The notes under the pieces were generated by a model that searched no databases, had not been told where the DNA came from, and saw only the letters and a program-made list of their open reading frames with translations. 64,000 nt of DNA, from assembly GCA_023423895.1 (NCBI GenBank), contig JAFAER010000095.1, positions 25,645-89,644 of the forward strand. The letters are read 5' to 3'. A program made the position numbers and the translations under genes. Each line of letters begins with the position of its first letter. Within the stretch, counting starts at the first letter, position 1. Of the stretch, positions 8,611 to 15,742 are shown piece by piece. The stretch is from Pseudomonadota bacterium (lineage in GTDB: Bacteria; Myxococcota_A; Polyangia; Polyangiales; Polyangiaceae).

Positions 8611-8658
8611 AAAAAAAGCCACGACGGCGAGCGCTCGGGGGGAGAGCGTCGCCGTCGC
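8611..8658 (-). terminator. Rho-independent terminator of the hsp20 gene
   Basis: Read on the minus strand, a GC-rich stem (GCGACGGCGACGCTC pairing with GAGCGCTCGCCGTCG around a C-rich loop, one bulged base) is followed by GTGGC and seven Ts (8617-8611). It lies about 30 bases past the stop of the Hsp20 gene at 8689 and is the best intrinsic terminator seen in the window. Confidence 0.85.
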
Positions 8659-8688
8659 AGCAAGTCGAGAGCTCGAGACGTCTGCGTT

Positions 8689-9858
8689 TCAGCTGACGTA
8701 CGAGCGCACGTCGCCCACGTTCGTGCGGAAGCCCGTCTCGCGCTGCACCGGGACGCGATGACCGCGGGTCGAGTCGAACTTCAGCACGCAAACCTCGAGC
8801 ACGCCGCGCTGGAAGACGGCCTGGACGCGGTTCACGTCGACGTTGCGCGGCAGCGGGATCGTGCGGGTCACGATGTTCCCGGTGACGAGCTGGGCGCGGA
8901 TGGTGAGCACGTTGTCGCCCGTGATGCGCGTGTCGACGTCGTGCTCGCGAGCGGGGATCTCCGCGCGCACGACGATGTCGTGCTCACGCTCGATCACCTC
9001 GACCGGGATCGTCTGCTCGTTCGTGGAGAAGATCCCGTTGGTGCCGAAGCCGTTCGTGGAGAAGAACGGGTTCGTCGAGAAGATCCCATTGTTCGGGAAG
9101 CCGCCGTTCATGGAGGAGAACGAGCTCGTGGGGAAGAACCCGTTGTTCGCCCAAGCCCCGTTGTTCGCCCAGGTCCCGTTGTTGGACAGACCGCCGTTCA
9201 TGGAGGAGAACGAGCTCGTGGGGAAGAACCCGTTGTTCGTCGGGAAGTGGCCGTTCGCGAAGAACGCGCCGTTGTTCGTCGGGAACTGGCCGTTCGCGAA
9301 GAACCCGTTGTTCGTCGGGAAGTGGCCGTTCGCGAAGAACCCGCTGTTCGTCGGGAAGTGACCGTTCGCGAAGAACGCGCTGTTCGTCGGGAAGTGGCCG
9401 TTCGCGAAGAACGAGCCGTTCGTCGGCCAATGCGCGTTCTGGCCGGCGAACGCGCCGAAGGTGCCGTGCCGGCCGTCGAACGAGCGGCTCCAGCCGTCGT
9501 TGACGTTGGTGCGGCCGAACCAGTCACCGGTCTGGCGGAAGGAGCCCTCGCCGTAGCCACGACCAAAAGCGTCGAGGCGTCCGCCGCGGGAGAAGCCGTC
9601 GGCGGCGTATCCGCCACGGAACGTGGTGAAGGCTCGATCGAAGGCGCGCTCGATGCGCCGCCGCACGATCGCGGGCGGCATGTAGTCCTCGAGCATCTGA
9701 TCGATCGCGCGCCAGAGCCAGGCCGGCGACGGAGCTGCGTCGATCAGCTCCTCGGCCTCGCGGCGCATACGGAGCGGAATGGGGAGCTGCTCGAGGACGT
9801 CCTCGAGATCTCGGCGGAGCAGGTTCATCGCTTGATAGCTGGCAAGGAGGTTCGTCAT
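8689..9858 (-). CDS. Hsp20/alpha-crystallin protein with Asn/Phe/Gly-rich repeat domain
   Basis: The start at ATG 9858 gives 389 residues, far longer than the 140-170 usual for small heat-shock proteins. Residues 1-80 are helical and charged (LRRDLEDVLEQLP, MRREAEELIDAA). Residues about 90-140 are Gly/Arg-rich. Residues about 140-277 are low-complexity, with five to six copies of a 12-13 residue unit HFPTNxxFFANG followed by FSSMNGG and NNG repeats. Residues about 283-375 are an alpha-crystallin domain, with VVRAEIPAREHDVDTRI, LTIRAQ and the GVLEV signature. The likely role is a holdase chaperone whose central segment may drive self-association. No heat-shock promoter element was recognised in 9859-10233. 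A strong terminator follows. Confidence 0.85.
   Translation of the reverse strand: MTNLLASYQAMNLLRRDLEDVLEQLPIPLRMRREAEELIDAAPSPAWLWRAIDQMLEDYMPPAIVRRRIERAFDRAFTTFRGGYAADGFSRGGRLDAFGRGYGEGSFRQTGDWFGRTNVNDGWSRSFDGRHGTFGAFAGQNAHWPTNGSFFANGHFPTNSAFFANGHFPTNSGFFANGHFPTNNGFFANGQFPTNNGAFFANGHFPTNNGFFPTSSFSSMNGGLSNNGTWANNGAWANNGFFPTSSFSSMNGGFPNNGIFSTNPFFSTNGFGTNGIFSTNEQTIPVEVIEREHDIVVRAEIPAREHDVDTRITGDNVLTIRAQLVTGNIVTRTIPLPRNVDVNRVQAVFQRGVLEVCVLKFDSTRGHRVPVQRETGFRTNVGDVRSYVS
9031..9440 (-). repeat. Coding tandem repeats in the hsp20 gene (36-39 base units)
   Basis: Units of 36 or 39 bases built on GTTCGTCGGGAAGTGGCC and GTTCGCGAAGAAC recur about five times between 9232 and 9437. A second unit, CCGTTCATGGAGGAGAACG, occurs twice, near 9103 and 9192. 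Differences between copies are single-base, and all copies keep frame. This looks like recent expansion by slippage or recombination, so copy number may vary between strains. Confidence 0.85.
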
Positions 9859-10233
9859 TGTCTGGATTCCTGTCGGATCACCATCGGCGCGACGATCGGC
9901 CGGGGCCGCGGGCAAGGCAGGACGCATGCCTCCGCTCCGGCGGGCGCACGACCGCAGATCATGACGAAACATTCACAGTCGATCGGCGAACCTCGCGTAA
10001 CGGACGAAGCCCGGGCGCCCGCGACGCCATCTCGCCACGGATCGACGGCACGGCTCGGCGTTCACAGGGCGGCTTTGCGGCGCGCCAGCCCCCGACGCGC
10101 TCCGACGCGCCGAGACGTTCGGGGGGGCGAACGCACGCTTCGAAGCAGCGAGCGCGCCGTCGTCGACCACGTGCACGCCATCGCCCGCCGCCGAGCGCGA
10201 TCGTGAGGCCCTGCCCGGCGGTCAGTTGGCGCT
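9859..10233. other. Intergenic region upstream of hsp20
   Basis: These 375 bases separate the hsp20 start from the end of the NlpC/P60-like gene. I see no gene, no CIRCE-type inverted repeat and no clear heat-shock sigma promoter. A CAGGAATCC stretch just before ATG 9858 may serve as the ribosome binding site. Confidence 0.5.
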
Positions 10234-11238
10234 TCAGGCGCCGGGACGACGACGCGCGCGCCGGCCGATGGCGTTCGCAGCGATGAGCGCGCCGAGGAGA
10301 GGAAGGCCCGTCGCGGTTCCGACACTGCCCGGGGCAGCGGTGCACCCGGCGCTCGCGACCGGCGCGAGCGACGCTCTGCGGCGACCCTTCTTGGACTTGG
10401 GCTCGAGCTCGTCGCCCGGATCGCCGTCCGACTGTGAAGGCTGGAGCGGTACCTCGTACGCCTCGCTCTCCTCGCTCTCCTCGCTCTCCTCGCCCTGCTC
10501 GCTCTCTTCGGCGCTCGCCGGAGGCGGGGCGGTCTCGTCGGTCTCGTCGGTCTCCGGGGGGGCCGGGGTCGGAGCCGGCGCCGGATCGTCCTCCGGCGGA
10601 TCGTCGTTCGTCGCCGGAGGAGGCGGCGGGGCGGGCGGAGGAGCGGTCTCGCCGGTGGTGGCCGCGGGCCTTCCGAGGTCATTGGCGAGGTAGTCCGCGC
10701 GGAAGGCCTTCGCTCCGGAGCTCCGCAGCGCAGAGGCCTTCCGCGAGCGGAATTGCATGTCCGAAGCCGTGCTCGCGAGCTCGATGATGCAGGCGCTCGT
10801 GTGCGCTGCATCTTCCCATCCGAGGAACATCGCCGCATGGCCGGAGCGGATGAACGCGTCACCCGGGAGCAGCTCGTCGTAGGACGCGAGCGCCGTTGCC
10901 TTGCCCGTGCCCGCCATGAACGCCGCGGTGTTCGGCGACGAGCCGAGCTCCCAGCACATCGAGACGAACCCGGAGCAGTCGGTGCGGTAACCCTGGTGCG
11001 ACGCCGACTGGCTGTACGGCACGTCCGTATCGAGCCAGCTGAAGCCGCGGCGGATCGCGCGCTGCCGCGCCGGGGACGTCGACGCGAGGATCGAGGACCG
11101 AGTGAGCGAGCAACCCGAGTAGTCCCCGCCGTTGACGAGATCCGACTGGGTCGAAGCTGCTTCGTCGAGATCGGTGTTCACCGCGCAGGCGGCGGTCGTC
11201 AGGAGGAGCGTCGAAGCGAGGACGGCGGCGAAGCGCAT
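10234..11238 (-). CDS. NlpC/P60-like cell-wall hydrolase with MYXO-CTERM-like tail
   Basis: The start at ATG 11238 yields 334 residues with a signal peptide ending TTAAC (Cys18 could be a lipobox). The motif TDCSGFVS places the probable nucleophile at Cys88, and SGHAAMFLG supplies His134, the Cys/His arrangement of NlpC/P60-type amidases and endopeptidases. After about residue 205 a Pro/Glu/Asp/Ser-rich linker follows, including ETDETDE and repeated EES. The C-terminus has a Cys, a hydrophobic helix (GLPLLGALIAANAI) and an RRARRR cluster, the layout of MYXO-CTERM sorting tails. A protein with both a lipobox-like signal and a sorting tail is odd; one may be non-functional. Confidence 0.75.
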   Translation of the reverse strand: MRFAAVLASTLLLTTAACAVNTDLDEAASTQSDLVNGGDYSGCSLTRSSILASTSPARQRAIRRGFSWLDTDVPYSQSASHQGYRTDCSGFVSMCWELGSSPNTAAFMAGTGKATALASYDELLPGDAFIRSGHAAMFLGWEDAAHTSACIIELASTASDMQFRSRKASALRSSGAKAFRADYLANDLGRPAATTGETAPPPAPPPPPATNDDPPEDDPAPAPTPAPPETDETDETAPPPASAEESEQGEESEESEESEAYEVPLQPSQSDGDPGDELEPKSKKGRRRASLAPVASAGCTAAPGSVGTATGLPLLGALIAANAIGRRARRRPGA

Positions 11239-11677
11239 GTACGCCCTCTGGCACAAGGTGTTCCGTCGTCGGAGGCGATCCCGCGGTGGGGTATGGGGAA
11301 CGGGAAGCGAGTGATTCCCAGTGTTTGCGAGCCACGAAGCGATCGATCACCCGGATCGGCATCGATCGCGCTGCCCATCCGCTCGGTCAACGCACCCCTG
11401 CTTTCGACTTCGTTGGCGGCACGAGCTGCCGGCGTCGCTCCTTGCTCGAGAAAGCGCAGAGCGCACCGGCGGCCGTGCGCAAGCATCGACCACGATCGTG
11501 ATCGACGTCCGACGCTCGCGCGACGCGGTGTGGTCGTGGGCAAGCGCGTATCGCGCTCGCTCGACCTGGCGCGCGACGGCTTGCTCGCGCTGAAGGCGGC
11601 TCGTCCGCTGAAGGCGGCGCGCGACGCGACCGGGCACCGGGTTGACGCCATCGCACGTACGGGAGAAGGGGAGCACC
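11239..11677. other. Intergenic region with no recognisable gene
   Basis: About 440 bases lie between two divergent genes. Short frames on both strands lack family features. The block CGCTGAAGGCGGC occurs twice near 11590-11620. A GGGAGAAGGGGAG ribosome binding site at the right end serves the gene at 11678. Promoters for both genes presumably lie here but none is clear. Confidence 0.5.
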
Positions 11678-12136
11678 GTGGGAATCAGCTATTGCCTTTG
11701 CCCGCTCTCCGCGAAGCGCCTGGCGCTGCTCGAGGAAGATCCGGCGCTCGTCGACGAGCTCACGGAAGATGCGGTGCCGGACATGCTCGATCTCGGCTCG
11801 GATGGGTTTGCGCTGGACGGGATCCTCGTCTTCGCTGGCCGGAGCTCGGCGATCCGCGACGCCGTCTTCGCACACGGCGGCCGTCCGCTCGGCGACAAAG
11901 GGAGCAGCACCGCCCGCATCCACACGCCTGCACGCGTCGTCGAGGTGCACGGAGCGCTCGAGTCGCTTCCGCATGACGTGGTCGCACGGAACTACGAGAA
12001 CGCGCGGCGTGCCATCGCGCAGCTCGAGAACGGCTTCGCGTCGGTGACACGCCTCGCGCAGCTCTTCGGCGAGCTGCGTGCCGTCTACGAAGCGGCGGCG
12101 ACGAACGGGCACGGCATGTTGACGTTCCTGGTCTGA
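11678..12136 (+). CDS. DUF1877-like (YfbM-type) protein
   Basis: The start is GTG 11678, seven bases after a purine-rich GGGAGAAGGGGAG. The protein begins VGISYCLCPLSAKRLALLEEDP, close to the MGM(I/S)xxxxxLS start of the DUF1877 family. It continues with a DLGSDGFALDGIL segment and ends MLTFLV, about 152 residues, the usual family length. DUF1877 proteins are small cytoplasmic proteins of unknown role, often found near toxin/immunity or accessory genes. Family recognition is by pattern only. The gene's 3' end overlaps a coding-like remnant on the other strand. Confidence 0.65.
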   Translation: MGISYCLCPLSAKRLALLEEDPALVDELTEDAVPDMLDLGSDGFALDGILVFAGRSSAIRDAVFAHGGRPLGDKGSSTARIHTPARVVEVHGALESLPHDVVARNYENARRAIAQLENGFASVTRLAQLFGELRAVYEAAATNGHGMLTFLV

Positions 12137-12387
12137 GCTCGTCCACGCTCGCGAGGCAATGTCGACGGCAGCGTCCCGAGCTCGAAGCACGGGCTGCTCC
12201 ACGCGAACTGTCGGTCGTCGTTGAAACCCGAGGGCTCGGGCATTGCGTCGATGTATTCGATCATGAGGTTCGCCCAGAACGTCTCGATGTGTGCGCGCGC
12301 CCACGCGCCGCGAACGTGGTCGTCGGCGCTCCGGTCGAACGCGGGGGGAAGGCTTCGTCGGTTGCGCTCGTAGGACCAGACGGACGC
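12085..12387 (-). pseudogene. Coding-like remnant, no start codon
   Basis: This open minus-strand frame of 100 codons follows a TAG at 12388-12390 and ends at TAG 12085-12087. Its first two thirds look protein-like (SVWSYERNRRSLPPAFD, AHIETFWANLMIEYIDAMPE, FAWSSPCFELG). No start codon precedes this part; the first ATG is at 12264. The last 17 codons run antisense inside the DUF1877-like gene. It is probably the broken tail of a lost gene; the family is not recognised. A 59-residue protein from ATG 12264 is the alternative. Confidence 0.35.
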
Positions 12388-12393
12388 CTAGCC

Positions 12394-13707
12394 ATGAGAA
12401 GAATCCGAATTGTGACGATCGCCTTCGCGATCGGGGTGCTCACCGTCGCATGCACGAGCGGAGGGACCGACAGCTCCGCGACAGGTGCTCCCGGTGCTTC
12501 GAACGATCCGACCGGAAGAGGCGAAGGCTCCGGCGGCGCAGATTCGGACGAGCCGGAGGTGCCACACGCGCTCGGAACGATCGTTCTCGGCGAGACCCAC
12601 GTGTCGGGCCAGAGCAAGGCCTACCCGCTCGTCAGCATCTCGTTCGTCCCTGACGCCGCGAAGGTGAAGACGTGCAGAGAGGCGCTCGCCGGATGCGAGG
12701 TCTCCTTGCTCCCGAAGTGCACCGACACGAAGTCGTTCACGGGCTGCGGCGACGGTGAAGCGTGCGTGCTCGATGACGCGTGCAAGCCGACGTGTACGAA
12801 GGTCCCGCGCTGCGACGAGATCTGCGAGGACGACGAGGTCTGCGTCGTCACGAACGAGTCGACCGGGGCGGGCGAGTGCCGTGTGCCGGCGTCGTTCGAT
12901 GCGGGGCCGGTCGCGTTCAGTGGGACGACGATGCCGCTCACGTTGTTCCCGCCGTACACCTCGGAGCTCGACTCCGATGGAGCACCCTTCCTCGGCGGCG
13001 ACGAGCTCCGCGTCAAAGCGCAGGGCGCGGCCGACGAGGGCTTCGAGGCGTTCGACGAGACCTTCCAGGCCACGACGTTCATCCAGTCGAAGCCCGCGCT
13101 CGACAAGATCGGACGTGAGGTCGTGTTCGGTACCGGCGCGCTGCCCGTCTCCTGGGTCGCCGGCAGCGACACCGTCATCGTCACGATCAGCGGCGCCGGC
13201 GGCTCCGCTCGATGCGAAACGTCGGATGCGAGCGGTAGCTTCGAGGTGCCGCGAGCTGTGATCGACCGCGTGCGCGGCGACGACGAGGTCACCCGCGGTT
13301 CGGCGATCACGCTCTCGATCGCGCGCGTGCGTACCGAGACGAAGAAGGACAAGAAGACCAAAGGCAAGGGCGCCCAGCCGACGGGATGGCTCGACCTCAC
13401 GACGATGTCGACCGAGACGACGTCGTTCCAGGGGTGTTCGTCGGGAACCCCGTGCGGGGACACGTGCGTCGACCTGAAGTCGGACACCGAAAACTGCGGC
13501 GCTTGCGGCACGAAGTGCGGCGCCAGCCAGGAATGCAAGAACGGGAAGTGCAGCGCCGTCACCTGCGTCGCCGGGCCCGAGACGACGCTCGCGCGATGCT
13601 CGGACGGCTGCAGCAACGACGGCGATCCGTACATCGACTGCGACGACTACGACTGCTGCGCGGTCCGGAACGACTGCCCTCCGACGACCGCCTGCGGCAA
13701 GCGCTGA
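12394..13707 (+). CDS. Cys-rich lipoprotein
   Basis: The 437-residue protein starts at ATG 12394, and its signal ends VLTVAC (Cys20 lipobox). Two Cys-rich stretches flank a middle domain. The first, about residues 90-170, has CREALAGCEVSLLPKC and CGDGEACVLDDAC. The second, about residues 348-435, has CGDTCVDLKSDTENCGACG and ends DCDDYDCC. The NCGACGxxC unit is a common module in myxobacterial secreted proteins and probably forms disulfide-stapled loops. The middle (about 180-340) is beta-rich and ends with a lysine-rich segment KKDKKTKGKG. A surface role is inferred. The stop codon lies within the first unit of the 13701-13776 repeats. Confidence 0.8.
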   Translation: MRRIRIVTIAFAIGVLTVACTSGGTDSSATGAPGASNDPTGRGEGSGGADSDEPEVPHALGTIVLGETHVSGQSKAYPLVSISFVPDAAKVKTCREALAGCEVSLLPKCTDTKSFTGCGDGEACVLDDACKPTCTKVPRCDEICEDDEVCVVTNESTGAGECRVPASFDAGPVAFSGTTMPLTLFPPYTSELDSDGAPFLGGDELRVKAQGAADEGFEAFDETFQATTFIQSKPALDKIGREVVFGTGALPVSWVAGSDTVIVTISGAGGSARCETSDASGSFEVPRAVIDRVRGDDEVTRGSAITLSIARVRTETKKDKKTKGKGAQPTGWLDLTTMSTETTSFQGCSSGTPCGDTCVDLKSDTENCGACGTKCGASQECKNGKCSAVTCVAGPETTLARCSDGCSNDGDPYIDCDDYDCCAVRNDCPPTTACGKR

Positions 13708-13776
13708 AAGCCTGCGGAGCGCTGAAAGCCTGCGGCAGGCCCTGAAAGCCTGCGGCAGGCCCTGAAAGCTGCGGCC
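13701..13776. repeat. 20-base tandem repeats forming short hairpins between convergent genes
   Basis: About four imperfect copies of GCSCTGAAAGCCTGCGGCAG begin at the stop codon of the upstream gene. Each full copy makes the self-complementary core GCCTGCGGCAGGC. GCGGCCGCGCGGCGAGGCCGCG follows directly. Lying between convergent reading frames (12394-13707 forward, 13799-13969 reverse), the array could act as a two-way terminator. Confidence 0.7.
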
Positions 13777-13798
13777 GCGCGGCGAGGCCGCGTGCTGG

Positions 13799-13969
13799 CT
13801 ACACCGCTCCGCTGCGACGAGGTCCGCTGGACGTCGGTAGCGGCGGCGCGACGGACTCTTCGTCCTTCGGCTCGTCGTTCGTGCTCGCTCCGGCGCGCTT
13901 GCGGTCTTCTTCGGGGGCCGGTGCTGCCTCGGCGGGCACCTTTGGCTGTGCTTGCTGATTGGTCGGCAT
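13799..13969 (-). CDS. Small Pro/Glu/Ala-rich protein (56 residues)
   Basis: The frame ATG 13969 to TAG 13799-13801 encodes 56 residues beginning MPTNQQAQPKVPAEAAPAPE and ending PTSSGPRRSGAV. It is acidic in the middle (NDEPKDEES), has no membrane segment, and is predicted by eye to be unstructured. It follows the codon bias of the window. No family is recognised. It could be a real small protein or the remnant of a larger disordered one. Confidence 0.4.
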   Translation of the reverse strand: MPTNQQAQPKVPAEAAPAPEEDRKRAGASTNDEPKDEESVAPPLPTSSGPRRSGAV

Positions 13970-14120
13970 GCAGATGCGTGGAGCAGGTTGCGCGCCAGGC
14001 GCTGCAAGTGGGCGGAAGGCTATCTTTCTGCGCGCCCCCGGTGTTGCCGGTGTGGCAGGGGCGCAGCCGCGCTCGTGTGCCGGTCGCCAGCGCCGTCAAT
14101 CTTCGGTAGAGATTCGACCC

Positions 14121-14561
14121 ATGCACGTCGTTCGCGCACTCCTCTGGACGCTGACCGGGATTGCAGGAGCTGGAGCGTGCGCGGCGCCCAAGGAAGGCGT
14201 GCACCAGGCCAATCCCGTGGAGGCCGCGTACGCCGCGGGCATGACGGCCGCGGAGATCGCCAAGGGCCCCAAGCAGGAGACGGTCCACGGGTGGCGGTTC
14301 GAGATCGTCGGCGCGACCGCGCGCTTCTACGCGTGCTCCGACGTGGACGCATGCAGCGAACGCCTCGTCGAGATGCCTGCGAAGTCCGTCGTCGCGGTGA
14401 AACACGTCGGCCGCGCGCGTCCGGTGCGCGCGGATGGCTCGGAGCTCGGGGAGACGGACGTCGTCCGCCTCACGATCGCCAAGGACGTCGTGCCGTCGCG
14501 GGGAGGCGTCGCCTCGGATCCGCATCGCGGCCTCGTGGTCGGCGGTCCGACGAAGCACTGA
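14121..14561 (+). CDS. Small secreted hypothetical protein
   Basis: The start at ATG 14121 gives 146 residues, opening with a signal peptide (MHVVRALLWTLTGIAGAGAC; Cys20 may be lipidated). The mature part has a GWRFEIVGATARFYACSDVD strand region with two cysteines, then a short beta-rich stretch ending in RLTIAKDVVPSRGG. No known domain is recognised. It is convergent with the lipoprotein at 14632, with 70 bases between them. Confidence 0.65.
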   Translation: MHVVRALLWTLTGIAGAGACAAPKEGVHQANPVEAAYAAGMTAAEIAKGPKQETVHGWRFEIVGATARFYACSDVDACSERLVEMPAKSVVAVKHVGRARPVRADGSELGETDVVRLTIAKDVVPSRGGVASDPHRGLVVGGPTKH

Positions 14562-14631
14562 ACGTCGCGGCGACGAGCGTCCGCGCGCAGCCGGCGACCC
14601 ATCTACCGATCCGCGCGGATCAGGCTCGCCG

Positions 14632-15540
14632 TCAACGCGCCGTGATCTTCCCGAAGACGACGACCGGACGGTGATGGTGGGCCGTCACCGCCTCCTCCGC
14701 CTGGCCGCTGACCGTGACGGCCTTGCCGACCAGCTTGGAGATCCGCGCGTGCTCGGTCTGGTCGATCGTCTCGGGGATGACCTGGACGTCGGTCTGCGCC
14801 GAGCCGTCCGCCGCGCAGACGGGTGCGTCGAGCTCGAGGACGAAGTACTCCTCCTTGGAGCCACGGACGCCGGTACCCGGCCCGGCGCTACCGAGCTTTC
14901 CGGTGAGCTCCGTGACGGCGGCGGTCGGCATGTCTCCCTTCGACCACGCGAGCGCAGCGCACTTGTCGGCGGCGGCGGCGCTCGCGCCGACGTCGGGCGG
15001 CGTGCTGCTCGGGTCCCCGATGATCGGCCGGAAGTGGACCTCGTCGGAACGGCCAGTGATGAAGCCGTCGAATGCGACCGTGACGTGTTTGCCGGCGAAG
15101 GACGCGAGCCCTGACAGCTTGCCTTCGCCCACCTGAATCTCTCGAACCGGCTCGCCGCGTGGATCGCAGACCGGCTTGTCGAGCAGCATCACGACGACCT
15201 CCACCATCTCGCCCGAGCCGGTCTTCGCGCGCGTCAGCTTGATGGTGCCGGCGAGCTTGGCGCCCTTTCCGTCGGGCAGATCTCCGCCGCTCCATGCGAT
15301 CTTTGCGCACGTTGCTTGTCCCGCTGCGCCGACGGCCGGAGCTTCAGCGGGCTGCGCGAGCGGCGTCGGGCTTGCACTCGCGGCGACCGTCGGCGCCGAC
15401 TTCGGCGTCGGATCGGCTTGGACCGCTGCGTTCGTCGTCTCGGCCTTCGACGCTTCGAGCTTCTTGCAGCCGCTCGTCGCGAGACCCGCGACGGCGGTCA
15501 GGACGCAGAGGATGGACCCGAGGAGCGGCCGCGTTCGCAT
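14632..15540 (-). CDS. Lipoprotein with two DUF4431-like repeats
   Basis: The start at ATG 15540 gives 302 residues with lipobox ATSGC at about residue 25. An Ala/Pro/Thr linker follows to about residue 75. Two homologous halves come next. Each has an ...AWS(G/K)GD segment, an (L/T)xGxI/L strand, a strand ending LDKPVC or LDAPVC, and a segment predicting a CVxVxG-type beta strand (KHVTVAFDG, KAVTVSG). The duplicated plan and the LDxPVC motif resemble DUF4431. The first half has HFRPII and the second HHHRPV near the end. The function is unknown; the envelope location is inferred from the lipobox. Confidence 0.65.
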   Translation of the reverse strand: MRTRPLLGSILCVLTAVAGLATSGCKKLEASKAETTNAAVQADPTPKSAPTVAASASPTPLAQPAEAPAVGAAGQATCAKIAWSGGDLPDGKGAKLAGTIKLTRAKTGSGEMVEVVVMLLDKPVCDPRGEPVREIQVGEGKLSGLASFAGKHVTVAFDGFITGRSDEVHFRPIIGDPSSTPPDVGASAAAADKCAALAWSKGDMPTAAVTELTGKLGSAGPGTGVRGSKEEYFVLELDAPVCAADGSAQTDVQVIPETIDQTEHARISKLVGKAVTVSGQAEEAVTAHHHRPVVVFGKITAR

Positions 15541-15742
15541 GACCGGCCCTAGCATCGGCCTCGGCACCGAGCAAAGCGACGTCGCCGCATTTCAGAATCG
15601 TCCTCTCGGCAAGGCGCCGCTGCTCTGCCGTCGCAGACGTCCGCCGACTCGTGATCGGTCGAAGGCGCCTTGCTCGGAGGTGAAGCGTCGTTAGTGATTC
15701 TCCCGGCGCATGTCCCTGCGCGCACGGGGCTGAAACCGAACG

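Noticed and set aside
9031..9440. CRISPR-like periodic repeats
   Set aside because: Units are contiguous, coding and in frame inside hsp20, with no unique spacers and no cas genes nearby.
8431..10206. Plus-strand frame with repeated VREE/RREV motif over hsp20
   Set aside because: It is a shadow of the hsp20 repeats; the alpha-crystallin domain and a terminator support the minus strand.
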